Positions 48,479 to 58,919 of a DNA stretch of 64,000 nt are shown here, piece after piece. The stretch covers positions 1 through 64,000 of the forward strand of contig CAVTGS010000012.1 in NCBI GenBank assembly GCA_963734295.1. The letters are read 5' to 3'. The DNA is from JAEUMW01 sp963734295. GTDB lineage: Bacteria > Pseudomonadota > Gammaproteobacteria > Burkholderiales > JAEUMW01. The notes beneath the pieces are model-generated. The model searched no databases, was not told where the DNA came from, and saw only the letters and a program-made list of their open reading frames with translations. How positions within the stretch are numbered: position 1 is the first letter of the stretch; every line of letters starts with the position of its first letter. Both the position numbers and the translations under genes were made by a program.

Positions 48479-49891
48479 ATGGCACGTACCTCACGGCCAC
48501 AGGCCGGAATTATAGGGGCAGCCGCGCGCCCCGTCGCCGCTCCCTCGCCTGTCGCGGATCCGGCGCGCAAGCCATTCCGGGGCAGCATCTTCTCCGGGCT
48601 CACGGAACAGATCATCGCCGAGAGCGACACCGAGGAGGAGAAGCTCAACAAGACGCTGCTCGTCTTCGCCTGCGGTCTCATGACCTTTGCCGCGATGATC
48701 TGGCTCCTCATCTACTGGGCGATGGGGATCAAGTTCTCGGTGGCGGTCCCGCTCGGCTACCAGGTGATCTCCGCCGTGAGCCTGGTGCACTACCTGAAGA
48801 CGCGGAACTTCGCGTTCTTCCGCTTCTCGCAGGTGTCGCTGTTTCTGTTCGTGCCCTTCGTCATGCAGTGGAGCATCGGCAGTTACGTGGCTTCCAGCGG
48901 CGTGATGCTCTGGGCGCTGCTCGCGCCGGTGGGCGTGATGGTGTTCCAGGGGCCGCGGGAGTCGATGCCGTGGTTCTTCGCCTACCTGGTCCTGACGGCA
49001 GTATCGGGGTTCTTCGACTACTACCTGTCGTCCGGCGCCGAGTCCGGTGTTCCCATGCGGACGATCGCCGTGTTCTTCGCGCTCAACTTCGCGGCGATGT
49101 CCTCCATCGTCTATCTCATCATGAGCATGTTCGTGCGCGAGAAATCGCGCCTGAAAAGCGAGCTCGACGACAAGCACCAATTGTTGCAGGTGGAACGGGA
49201 CAAGTCCGAGAAGCTGCTGCTCAACATCCTGCCGGCCCCGATCGCGGACCGGCTGAAGGACGATCAGAGCACGATCGCCGATGGCTACGCCGACGCGACG
49301 GTCATGTTCGCCGACATCGTGAACTTCACGCGGCTCTCCGACGAGTTGCCCCCGAACCAGGTGGTGACCCTGCTGAACGAGGTCTTTTCCTCGTTCGACG
49401 CCCTCGCGGAGAAGTACCACCTCGAAAAGATCAAGACCATCGGCGATGCGTACATGGTCGCCGGCGGCGTCATCGGCAACGATCCCGCCTACAGCGCGGC
49501 CGTCCTCAGGATGGCCCTGGATGCCCGCGATGCGATCGCGCGCCACCCCGTGCTCGGGAGCGAGCGCTCGGGCATTCACATCGGCATCGCGAGCGGGCCG
49601 GTAGTGGCCGGCGTCATCGGCAAGAAGAAGTTCATCTACGATCTGTGGGGCGATACCGTCAACGTCGCGAGCCGTCTTTCTTCCGAGGCGGCGGCCGGGG
49701 ACATCAACGTCGACGAGGTCACGGCGCGCCGGATGAAGAGCCATTTCCGCTTCGAGGGTCCGGAGTTGCTTCCGATCAAGGGTAAGGGGACGCTCCCGGT
49801 CTATCGCCTGGTGGCGCGGCTCACGGACGAATCGATGGCGCCGACCGGATTCCCCGCCAACGTTACGCCGCTGGCGCGCCGCCCGGCCTAG
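48479..49891 (+). CDS. membrane class III adenylate/guanylate cyclase
   Basis: 470 residues. Six hydrophobic segments cover roughly residues 55-220 (LLVFACGLMTFAAMIWLLIY, TIAVFFALNFAAMSSIVYLI), followed by a coiled signalling helix (LDDKHQLLQVERDKSEKLLL) and a catalytic domain. The metal-binding aspartates are in MFADIVNFTRLSDE and IGDAYMVAGG; the purine-reading lysine in EKIKTIGDAY favours ATP; the transition-state region is DLWGDTVNVASRL. Both catalytic halves arise from a homodimer. The stimulus is unknown. The first ~45 residues are proline-rich. Convergent with glnE, overlapping it by 29 bases. Confidence 0.9.
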   Translation: MARTSRPQAGIIGAAARPVAAPSPVADPARKPFRGSIFSGLTEQIIAESDTEEEKLNKTLLVFACGLMTFAAMIWLLIYWAMGIKFSVAVPLGYQVISAVSLVHYLKTRNFAFFRFSQVSLFLFVPFVMQWSIGSYVASSGVMLWALLAPVGVMVFQGPRESMPWFFAYLVLTAVSGFFDYYLSSGAESGVPMRTIAVFFALNFAAMSSIVYLIMSMFVREKSRLKSELDDKHQLLQVERDKSEKLLLNILPAPIADRLKDDQSTIADGYADATVMFADIVNFTRLSDELPPNQVVTLLNEVFSSFDALAEKYHLEKIKTIGDAYMVAGGVIGNDPAYSAAVLRMALDARDAIARHPVLGSERSGIHIGIASGPVVAGVIGKKKFIYDLWGDTVNVASRLSSEAAAGDINVDEVTARRMKSHFRFEGPELLPIKGKGTLPVYRLVARLTDESMAPTGFPANVTPLARRPA

Positions 49892-52641
49892 CGGCCGCGC
49901 CGAACACGTTCTCCCAGAGCGCCAGCACCGCTGCTGCAGCGGTCGCGACGCTCTCCCGCGGCACCCGCGCATACTTCTCTCCTTGCAGCCGCAGCATGTG
50001 CTGCAGCCGGCGCAGCTCCCGATAGGCATCGAAGGCGCCGAGCGCCAGCGCTTCGGGGATCAGACCGAGGCGGGCGGAAAGCTTGAGGAGGGCCAGGTTG
50101 CCGATGTTCCCGGTGAGTTCCGCGTGCTCGCAAGCGTAGCCCAGCACCAGGAACTGCACGATGAATTCCACGTCCACCAGCCCGCCGCGGTCGTGCTTGA
50201 TGTCGAAGAGCGCGCTGCGGTTCGGATGTCCCTCCAGCATTTTCGCGCGCATCGCCGCCACCTCGCGGCGCAGCGCCTCGAGCTCCCGCGGCGTGCGCAG
50301 CATTTCGATCCGCAGCCGCTCGAACCGCTCTCCCAGCTCGCGATCGCCGGCGGCGAAGCGGGCGCGGGTGAGCGCCTGGTGCTCCCACGGCCAGGCCTTG
50401 TCGCGCTGGTACTCCGCGAACGCTGCGAACGGACTGACCAGGAGCCCGCTCGCCCCGTCCGGCCGCAGCCTCAGGTCGGTTTCGTACAGGATCCCGCCAG
50501 GGGTCAGCGTCGTGAGCCAGCTGTTGATGCGCTGCGCGAGGCGGGCGTACTGCACCGGCGCCTCCGGCTGCCTCGTCGTCGTAGAGAAAGATGATGTCGA
50601 GATCGGTGGCGTAACCCAGTTCCTTGCCGCCGAGCTTGCCGTAGCCGACGATCGCGAACCGCGGTTGCGGCCGGTGGCGAGTCTTGAGTCCCTCCCAGGC
50701 CAGACGCAGCACCTCCGCGAGGATCACGCACGCGAGGTCGCTCAGATGATCGCTCAGGGTTTCCAGGGGCAGGGTGCCGGCGAGATCCTGCGCCGCGAGA
50801 TGAATGACCTGCGCCTGCTTGAAGTGGCGCAGCGTCTCCATCTGGCGCTCGGCGTCACCGCCGAGTTCGTCGAGCTGCGCGCGCAACTCCGCGGCGAGCT
50901 CGCCGCGGTCGGGCGTTGCGTAGAGGATGCGGGCGTCGAGGAGCTCGTCGAGCAGCACCGGATACCGCGCCAGGTATTCCGCTGCCCACGGACTCGCCGA
51001 AGCAAGCTGCGCCAGCCGCTCGATCGCCTGCGGGTACTCGAGCAAGAGCGAGAGGTAAGCGCTCCGCGTCGCGATGCTTTCCAGCAATTTGAGCATTCGC
51101 TCGAGGGTCGCGTCGGGTTGCGCATAGCGGGTCGCCTCGTCCACGAGCCGGGGCAGGAGACGGTCCACGCGCCCCTGGCCGGCGCTCGACAGGCTCTTGT
51201 AGCGCGCGCTGCGGCGCAGCTCCTGAAGCGCTCGCAAGCAGCCCGGACGCGTCCGCGAAACCCTGCTGCGCGAGCAGCGCCACCGCCTCGTCGTCGGCGA
51301 TCGTGCCCGCCCACACTGCTGCGCAGGGTCGCGTTCCGGCGGTCGACTCGTCGTCCGCGAAGATGTCCTCGAACTGCCGCGTGACCCGCTCCCGATGCCC
51401 GTTCAGGGCGTCGAGGAAGGCCGCGTAGTCCGGATGGCCCATGGACTCGGCGATGAGCCTGCGGTCGGCGTCGCCGGCGGGGAGCGTCTGGGTCTGACGG
51501 TCATCGAGGTACTGCAGGCGGTGTTCGAGGTTGCGCAGGAAAACGTACGCGGCTTTCAGCTCCCGCACCGATTCGTGGGTGAGCAGGTGTCGCTCGGCGA
51601 GGGCATCGAGCACGGCAAGCGTCGGGCGGATGCGCAGCGCCGCCACCGCGGCCGCCGCGAATCAGCTGGAACACCTGGGCGAGGAACTCGATCTCGCGGA
51701 TGCCGCCGGGACCGAGCTTGATGTTGTCGCCGAGGTCGCGGCGCGCGCACTTCCTGGCGGATCTGACTGTGCAGGTCGCGCATCGACCCGAAGGCGTTGA
51801 AGTCCAGATGCCGGCGGTACACGAACGGCCGCACGACGTCGACGAGCTCGTCCGCGCGACTGCCGCAGACGGCGCGCGCCTTGATCCAGGCGTAGCGTTC
51901 CCACTCGCGGCCCTGCGCGATGAAGTAGTTCTCGAGCATCGGCAGGCTCACCGCGAGCGGACCGCTGTCGCCGTAGGGGCGCAGCCGCATGTCGACGCGG
52001 AACACGTAACCGTCCGGCGTGAGGTCGTGCAGCGCGGCGATGATGCCTGCGGCCGACGCGGGTGAAGAACTCGTGGTTGCTGATCGCACGCAGGACCGCG
52101 CGTTTCGCCTTCCTCGGGATAGACGAAGACGAGATCGACGTCGGACGATACGTTCAGCTCCGCAGCCGCCGAGCTTGCCCATGCCCACGACCAGGAGGTC
52201 GAGCGGCGCGCCGGTCTCCTCGCCGAGCGGTGGTCCGTGGCGCGCCTCGAGCGTGCGCGCGACGTGCGCCGCCGCGCACGCGATCGTCTCCTCGGCGAGC
52301 GCCGTCGTGGTCGCCACCACCTCCGCGAGGTCGGCGGCTCCACCCAGGTCGCGAGCGATGAGGCAGAGCATGACGCGCTTGCGCAGGGCGCGCAGTCGCG
52401 CGTGCAAGGCCGCGCGGTGGGGAAGCTCGACCGCGCCGAGGAACGCGCGCATCGCCTCGCGCGAGAAGAGTCGCGCAAGATCCGTTTCGGCCGCGAGATG
52501 CGGCTCGGCGTCGATCAGGGTGGCGACGTAGCGCGAGTGACGGCGAGCGACCGCAAGCAGGTCGCCGGCGCCGCCTTGCGCGGCGGCAGCGGGGAGAGCG
52601 GGTGCGGCGGCGGAGGGGTTCGCGGTAGAATCCGACACCAC
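49863..52641 (-). CDS. glnE: glutamine synthetase adenylyltransferase/deadenylase (seven frame breaks)
   Basis: About 920 residues after repair. It controls glutamine synthetase by adding or removing AMP according to PII status. Two nucleotidyltransferase domains are visible: VVGMGKLGG with AELNVSSDVDLVFVYPEEGE in the N-terminal half, and IVGYGKLGGKELGYATDLDI with IIFLYDDE in the C-terminal half. Regions such as DNIKLGPGGIREIEFLAQVF and HDRGGLVDVEFIVQFLVLGY follow each of them. Inserted bases near 52160, 52090, 52048, 51748, 51655, 51240 and 50560 shift the frame. Divergent from yhdP with only 44 bases between. Confidence 0.85.
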
Positions 52642-52685
52642 GCCATTCTACTATCCTATCGATTCCCTCCCCGGCAGCCCAACCA

Positions 52686-55600
52686 GTGCCCCTCCTTCGC
52701 AGCATCCACTGGTTGAAGCACGGTGGTCTCTGGCTCTACAAGCTCACCACGTACGCGGTTCTCGTAGCCGGCTTCGGCTTCGCGGCGGTCGTGCTGGGCC
52801 TGCGCTATTACCTGCTGCCGGAGATCGGCCAGTACCGTTCCGACATCGAGGCGGCGGCGAGCCGCGCCGTGGGCGCGCCGGTGACGATCGCGCGGATCGA
52901 CGCCGACTGGGACGGGCTGCGGCCGCACCTGAAGTTCAGCGATCTCAAGATCGCCGATCGCGAGGGCCGCACCGGCCTGCTTCTGAACGAGGTCCACGCT
53001 ACGCTCTCGTGGCGCTCGCTGCTCCTGCTGCAGCCGGTATTCCATGCCCTGGAGATCGATCGCCCGACGCTGGTTCTGCGGCGCACTGCCGACGGTGCGC
53101 TGTGGATGGCCGGCCTGCCGCTGGCGGGGGGGGAAGGCGACAGTGGATTCGGAGACTCGCTCCTCAAGCACCGACAGATCGTCGTGCTCGGCGCGACCGT
53201 GATCTGGGTGGACGAGAAGCTCGCCGCACCCGAGCTCAAGTTGACCGGGGTCGACTTCCGCCTGGACAGCCGCGGACGGCGCCATCGCTTCGGTCTGCGC
53301 GCGGTCCCGCCGGCTGCGCTCGCGTCCCCGCTCGACGTGCGCGGGGATCTGCGCGGCGATCGCATGTCCGATCTCGCGAACTGGGACGGCGTGCTCTATC
53401 TGGAGCTTGCCTACACCGATTTCGCGCAGTGGCGGCAATGGCTGCCGTGGGCGACGCTGCCCACTCGCGGGACCGGGGCGCTCCGCGCTTGGCTCGACGT
53501 GTTCGACGGGGCGGTCGAGCAGGCGACGGGAGACATTCGTCTGGCCGACGTGCTCACCCATCTCGAGCCGCATCTGCCCGAGCTTGCGCTGACGCAGGTC
53601 AACGGGCGCGTCGGCTGGAAGCGTCTGCCGAACGGCCTCGAAGTGTCGTCCCGCGCGCTCGCGTTCGCGACGCCGGAAGGCGGGAGCCCGCAGCCGCTCG
53701 ACCTCGCCGTGCGCCGGATTCTGCCAGGACAGCGCGATCCCGAACGGCTCGATCTGCGCGCGAACGTCCTCGACCTCGCGCTGCTCACCGCCATCGGCGA
53801 CCGCCTGCCGATCGGGGACGACATCCGCCGCGATCTCGTCGCGGTCGATGCGCAGGGCCTGCTGCGCGACGTCAACATGACCTGGACCGGTCCCTTCGAC
53901 CGGCCGACCGCGTTTCGCGTCGCCGCCCGCTTCAACGATCTCGGCATGCGCCCGGGTCCCGCCTGGCCCGGTGTCGAGGGACTGGATGGGAGCGTCGACG
54001 CGAACGAGAAAGGCGGCGCCATCACGCTCAAGACGCGCGACGTTCTACTCGACGCACCGACGGTCTTCCACGTGCCTCTCGCCTTCGATGCGATCGATGC
54101 GCAGGTCGCGTGGACCATGGCGAGGAACCGGCTGGAGGTGAAGGCGACGAGCCTTGCCTTCGCCAACCGCGACTTGGCCGGCAATGTCAGCGGCACGTAT
54201 GCGGCGGATTCTGGTAGTGCGGGCGTGATCGACGTCAACGCCGCCCTGGCGCGTCTCGATCCGCAGGTCATCGGACGTTACCTTCCGCTCGTCATTGGAC
54301 CGAACTCCCGCGAGTGGGTCGACCGCGCGCTGCTCGGCGGGCGACTCACCGACGCCCGGTTCAAGGTCAAGGGCGACCTCGATCAGTTCCCGTGGCCAGG
54401 CGGCAAGAGCGGCCAGTTCTCGGTGCAGGCGCAGCTCGACGACGTGGCCGTGCAGTTCGACGAAGACTGGCCGCGGATCGACGGCATCAAGGGAACGCTC
54501 TCGTTTCAGGGCGAGGGCATGGAAGTGGCCGCCAATTCCGCCACCGTCATGGGCATTCACATTGCCAAGGTGCGCGGCGTGATCAAGGATCTGTACCACG
54601 ACCGCCAGCGCCTCACCATCGCCGGCGAGGCGATCGGCGCCACGACCGAGTTCCTGAACTTCATCGAAAGCAGCCCTGTCGGCGAGATGATCGACCATTT
54701 CAACCGCGAGGTGAGCGCGAACGGTTCGGGCAGGCTCGAGGTGAAGCTCGAAGTGCCCCTGCAGGCGAGCCGCGACACGCGGGTGGCCGGCAGTTACCTG
54801 TTCGAAGGCAATCGGCTGCTTTTCTCCGGCGACGTGCCGCCAGTCGATCAGGTCAACGCCAAGCTCGAGTTCAACGAGAACGGCATCCGCATGCAGAACG
54901 GGACCGCCGTGACGGTGGGCGGCCCCGCGGTCGTGAACATAGCCACCGAGGGCGGCACGGTCACGATCGGCCTGGGCGGCCGCGCCGACCTGGACGCGTT
55001 CCGCCGGCAGGGCGCGGATTACTTCTGGCTGCCCTATCTGCGGGGCACGGCGGCGTGGCGGGGATCGATCGTGCTGAAGCACGAACTGACCGACTACTCT
55101 TTCGAGTCCGACCTGCAGGGCGTGGGGTCGACGCTGCCGGTGCCGCTCGCGAAGACGACCGCCGAGGTGCTGCCGACGCGCTTCGAGCGCCGGGCGCAGA
55201 GTCCCAATGCGGATCGCCTCGATCTCGCCTTCGGCAAGGAGATCGCGTTGGCTCTGGAGCGGCGGCGCAGCGACGGAGTCCTCACCCCCACCCGCGGGAT
55301 CCTGGCCCTCGACGCGCCCGTCACCCTGCCGGAGAAGGGGCTCGTGATCGTCGGCACCACACCCGCGCTGAACCTGAGCCGGTGGCAGGCCGTGCTCGAT
55401 CACGTGCCGCCGGGGAAATCGCTGCTGCCTCTGTCCGCGATCGACGTGAAGGTCGGTGTGCTGCAGTGGCTGCACCGGCCGTTCAACGATCTCCGCGTGA
55501 AGGCGGCGATCGGAAACGGCGTGTGGCAAGGCACGGTCGCCGGCCCCGAGCTCGCCGGTGAGTTCACCTACGTGGTCAAGGACAATGGCAAGCTCGCTGC

Positions 55601-56486
55601 ACGCTTGTCGCAGCTCACGCTGCCCGCGACCGATCCCACTGACCGGCAAGCCGACACCCTTCCGGCGGGGCAGCCGGACCCGACGGCGAAGCCGCCGGAT
55701 CTCGACGTGATCGCCGAGGCCTTCCGGCTCGGCGACAAGGACCTCGGGCGCCTGGAGGTGGTCGCCGATGTTCAGGGCCGGGACTGGCGCATCGACCGGC
55801 TCAAGGTCAGCAATCCGGAATCGACGCTGCTCATGAAGGGCCAGTGGCGCTCGTGGCTGGTGCAGCCGACCACCGACGTGAGCGTCGACCTCGAGGTGAT
55901 CGATGCCGGGAAGCTTCTGAAGCGCCTCGGCTACCCGGAGGGCGTCAAGGGGGGGAAATCGAAGCTCTCCGGCCATCTCGAGTGGCAGGGCCGGCCGCAG
56001 GACCTCGATCTCGCCACGCTGTCCGGCGACCTCAAGCTCGAAACGCAGAAAGGCCAGTTCGTCAAGCTCGAACCGGGCATCGCCAAGCTCCTGGGCGTGA
56101 TCAGCCTGCAGTCGTTGCCGCGGCGCATCAGTCTCGACTTCGGCGACATCTTCAGCACCGGACTCGCGTTCGACGGCATCACGGCGACCATCGCGATCGC
56201 GAAGGGCATCGCTGCCACCAGCGACTTCGTCATCCGCAGCCCTTCGGCCAGCATCGCCATGACGGGCGAGGTCAACCTCGCGGCGGAGACGCAGAATCTG
56301 CGCGTGCGCGTCGTGCCATACTTGGGCGAAGGTGTCGCCCTCGGCGCCACCGCGATCGGCGGCCCGATCGCGGGGGTGGCGGCGCTGGCGGTGCAGAAGC
56401 TCCTGCGCGATCCGCTCGGTCAGATCATGGCCTTCGAGTATGCCGTGACCGGAACCTGGTCCGATCCGCAGGTGTCGAAAATTTGA
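52686..56486 (+). CDS. yhdP: YhdP family AsmA-like envelope protein
   Basis: 1,266 residues, uninterrupted. Inner-membrane-anchored, bridge-like protein; E. coli YhdP, with TamB and YdbH, moves phospholipids to the outer membrane. One N-terminal helix (LTTYAVLVAGFGFAAVVLGL) and a long beta-rich body with repeats of the type PVTIARIDADWDGLRPHLKF and GLDGSVDANEKGGAITLKTR. The C-terminal AsmA-like part includes SLQSLPRRISLDFGDIFSTG and AVQKLLRDPLGQIM. The start is the GTG at 52686. It heads a run yhdP-nitrilase-tldD. Confidence 0.9.
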   Translation: MPLLRSIHWLKHGGLWLYKLTTYAVLVAGFGFAAVVLGLRYYLLPEIGQYRSDIEAAASRAVGAPVTIARIDADWDGLRPHLKFSDLKIADREGRTGLLLNEVHATLSWRSLLLLQPVFHALEIDRPTLVLRRTADGALWMAGLPLAGGEGDSGFGDSLLKHRQIVVLGATVIWVDEKLAAPELKLTGVDFRLDSRGRRHRFGLRAVPPAALASPLDVRGDLRGDRMSDLANWDGVLYLELAYTDFAQWRQWLPWATLPTRGTGALRAWLDVFDGAVEQATGDIRLADVLTHLEPHLPELALTQVNGRVGWKRLPNGLEVSSRALAFATPEGGSPQPLDLAVRRILPGQRDPERLDLRANVLDLALLTAIGDRLPIGDDIRRDLVAVDAQGLLRDVNMTWTGPFDRPTAFRVAARFNDLGMRPGPAWPGVEGLDGSVDANEKGGAITLKTRDVLLDAPTVFHVPLAFDAIDAQVAWTMARNRLEVKATSLAFANRDLAGNVSGTYAADSGSAGVIDVNAALARLDPQVIGRYLPLVIGPNSREWVDRALLGGRLTDARFKVKGDLDQFPWPGGKSGQFSVQAQLDDVAVQFDEDWPRIDGIKGTLSFQGEGMEVAANSATVMGIHIAKVRGVIKDLYHDRQRLTIAGEAIGATTEFLNFIESSPVGEMIDHFNREVSANGSGRLEVKLEVPLQASRDTRVAGSYLFEGNRLLFSGDVPPVDQVNAKLEFNENGIRMQNGTAVTVGGPAVVNIATEGGTVTIGLGGRADLDAFRRQGADYFWLPYLRGTAAWRGSIVLKHELTDYSFESDLQGVGSTLPVPLAKTTAEVLPTRFERRAQSPNADRLDLAFGKEIALALERRRSDGVLTPTRGILALDAPVTLPEKGLVIVGTTPALNLSRWQAVLDHVPPGKSLLPLSAIDVKVGVLQWLHRPFNDLRVKAAIGNGVWQGTVAGPELAGEFTYVVKDNGKLAARLSQLTLPATDPTDRQADTLPAGQPDPTAKPPDLDVIAEAFRLGDKDLGRLEVVADVQGRDWRIDRLKVSNPESTLLMKGQWRSWLVQPTTDVSVDLEVIDAGKLLKRLGYPEGVKGGKSKLSGHLEWQGRPQDLDLATLSGDLKLETQKGQFVKLEPGIAKLLGVISLQSLPRRISLDFGDIFSTGLAFDGITATIAIAKGIAATSDFVIRSPSASIAMTGEVNLAAETQNLRVRVVPYLGEGVALGATAIGGPIAGVAALAVQKLLRDPLGQIMAFEYAVTGTWSDPQVSKI

Positions 56487-56511
56487 ACACGAGATCTCCT
56501 TTCACCCGATC

Positions 56512-57375
56512 ATGACCACTTTGACCCGCTCCAACCCTCGCGACACGTCGGCCACGGCCGTCGACGCGCCGCCGCCCGCCTTTCGCGTGGCGGCCGTGCA
56601 GATGGCGTCGGGCCCCAACGTGAACGGCAATCTGCGGGAGGCAACGCGCCTCATCGAAATGGCGGTGGATCAGGGCGCGCGGCTCGTGGGCCTGCCTGAA
56701 TACTTTCCGATCATGGGCATGAAGGACACCGACAAGGTCGCGCTGCGGGAAGCAGAGGGGCATGGTCGGCTGCAGGAGTTCCTCTCCGGTACGGCGAGGA
56801 GACTCGGCGTCTGGATCGTCGGCGGTACGGTGCCGCTCGTGGCGAACGCGGCAGACAAGGTGCGCAACACCTGTCTGGTTTACGATGATCGCGGCAGCCT
56901 CGTCACCCGCTACGACAAGATCCACCTCTTCGGCTTCTCGATGGGCGAGGAGAGCTATTCCGAGAACCGGACCATCGAGCCGGGCGACCGCGTGGTGGCG
57001 TTCGACAGTCCCTTCGGCCGCATTGGCCTTTCGATCTGTTATGACCTGCGCTTCCCCGAACTCTACCGTGCGATGGGTCGCGTCGATCTCATCTTCGTGC
57101 CGTCCGCCTTCACCGAGACCACGGGCAAAGCGCACTGGGAGACGCTGATCCGTGCTCGTGCCATCGAGAACCTCGCCTACGTCGTGGCGCCCGCGCAGGG
57201 CGGCTATCACGTGAACGGGCGGGAGACGCACGGCAACTCGATGATCGTGGATCCGTGGGGTGTCGTCGTCGACCGTCTTCAGCGCGGCTCCGGCGTCGTG
57301 GTGGCAGGGGTGAGCCCGAGCTACCAGACCACGCTCAGGGCGAGCCTGCCGGCGCTCGATCACCGCACGCTCTAA
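56512..57375 (+). CDS. carbon-nitrogen hydrolase (Nit-type)
   Basis: 287 residues. The nitrilase-superfamily triad is complete: Glu in VGLPEYFPIMGMKD (about residue 63), Lys in YDKIHLFGFSMGEE, and Cys in GLSICYDLRFPELYRAMG. The overall pattern resembles Nit1/YbeM-type deaminated-glutathione amidases, which repair a side product of transaminases. A 22-residue N-terminal tail precedes the conserved FRVAAVQMASG. 25 bases after yhdP on the same strand, followed by tldD. Confidence 0.9.
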   Translation: MTTLTRSNPRDTSATAVDAPPPAFRVAAVQMASGPNVNGNLREATRLIEMAVDQGARLVGLPEYFPIMGMKDTDKVALREAEGHGRLQEFLSGTARRLGVWIVGGTVPLVANAADKVRNTCLVYDDRGSLVTRYDKIHLFGFSMGEESYSENRTIEPGDRVVAFDSPFGRIGLSICYDLRFPELYRAMGRVDLIFVPSAFTETTGKAHWETLIRARAIENLAYVVAPAQGGYHVNGRETHGNSMIVDPWGVVVDRLQRGSGVVVAGVSPSYQTTLRASLPALDHRTL

Positions 57376-57445
57376 AAAATTACGCCGCGCCGACCCGGGC
57401 GCGATCCGTCCGGCTGCCGCTGGCGGACAACCGAAAAGGACCCAC

Positions 57446-58910
57446 GTGCACACCGAAACACGCCCCACGCATCCGCTCAACACGATCGAGACCGCGACGG
57501 ACCGGCTGCTCGTCCCCTACGCGCTCGACACGACCCACCTCGAGCGCACCTTCGGCGACATCCTCGCGCACCGGGTCGACTACGCAGATTTGTACTTCCA
57601 GTACAGTCGTTCCGAAGGCTGGAGCCTCGAAGAGGGGATCGTCAAATCCGGCACCTTCAACATCGACCAGGGTGTGGGGGTGCGGGCGGTGTGCGGCGAG
57701 AAGACCGCCTTCGCCTATTCCGACGACATCAGCGCGGCGGCCCTGCGGTCTGCGGCGGAGGCAACCCGGGCGATCGCGCGGCAGGGGGGCGAGGGCAGCG
57801 CTCGGGTGATGAAGGGCAACAGCGCGCCGGCGCTCTATCTGCCGCATGACCCGCTCGCGAGCCTGGCTGACGCCGACAAGGTCGCGCTGCTGGAGCGCAT
57901 CGAACGCATGTGCCGCGCCCGCGATGCGCGCGTGACGCAGGTCATGGCGAGCCTCGGCGGCGAGTACGAGGTGATCCTGCTGGCGCGCTCCGACGGCGTG
58001 CTGGCGGCGGACGTGCGCCCGCTGGTGAGGCTTTCCGTGCAGGTCATCGTTGAATCTAACGGCCGGCGCGAGCAGGGTTCTGCGGGCGGCGGTGGGCGTT
58101 TCGACTACGCCTACTTCACGGACGAGCGTCTCGCAACCTATGCGCAGGATGCGGTCGAGCAGGCGCTCGTGAATCTCGACGCGCGTCCTGCGCCGGCTGG
58201 CACCATGACCGTCGTGCTGGGGCCGGGATGGCCGGGCGTGCTCTTGCACGAGGCGGTCGGCCACGGTCTCGAGGGCGATTTCAACCGCAAGGGCACTTCC
58301 GCCTTCTCGGGCCGCGTCGGCGAGCGCGTGGCGGCGCGGGGCGTGACCGTCGTCGACGACGGCACGCTGCCGAACCGCCGCGGGTCGCTTTCCATCGACG
58401 ACGAGGGTCATCCGACGCAGCGCACCGTCCTGATCGAGGACGGCATCCTCGAGGGGCTACATGCAGGATTCCCTGAATGCGCGCTTGATGGGTGTCTCCG
58501 CCACCGGCAACGGCCGGCGCGAGTCGTACGCGCACATCCCGATGCCGCGCATGACGAACACCTACATGCTAAACGGCGACAAGGATCCCGAGGAGATCGT
58601 CCGCTCGGTGAAGAAAGGGCTTTTTGCCAAGAACTTCGGCGGCGGCCAGGTCGACATCGTGAGCGGCAAGTTCGTGTTCTCGGCGGCCGAGGCCTACCTC
58701 ATCGAGAACGGCCGCATCACGCATCCGGTCAAGGGCGCCACCCTGATCGGCAACGGCCCCAGCGCGCTCACGCGCATCTCGCTCATCGGCAACGATATGC
58801 GGCTCGATCCCGGTGTGGGCACGTGCGGCAAGGAAGGTCAGAGCGTGCCGGTCGGTGTCGGGCAGCCGACGCTGCGCATCGACGGGCTCACTGTGGGCGG
58901 GACGGCGTAG
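57446..58910 (+). CDS. tldD: metalloprotease TldD (one frame break)
   Basis: About 487 residues. TldD pairs with PmbA/TldE to degrade small unfolded peptides. The zinc motif HEAVGH sits in VLLHEAVGHGLEGDFNRKGT. Other marks are DYADLYFQYSRSEGWSLEEG and GGQVDIVSGKFVFSAAEAYL. One extra G near 58458 breaks the frame; removing it restores LEGYMQDSLNARLMG. The start is the GTG at 57446 after AAAAGGA. It ends 9 bases from the stop of the glycosyltransferase on the other strand. Confidence 0.9.
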
Positions 58911-58919
58911 GACAGCCTG

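Noticed and set aside
49863..52641. glnE as a true pseudogene
   Set aside because: All seven frame shifts are insertions, both catalytic domains keep every key motif, and the same error type hits unrelated essential genes such as waaF and rsgA.
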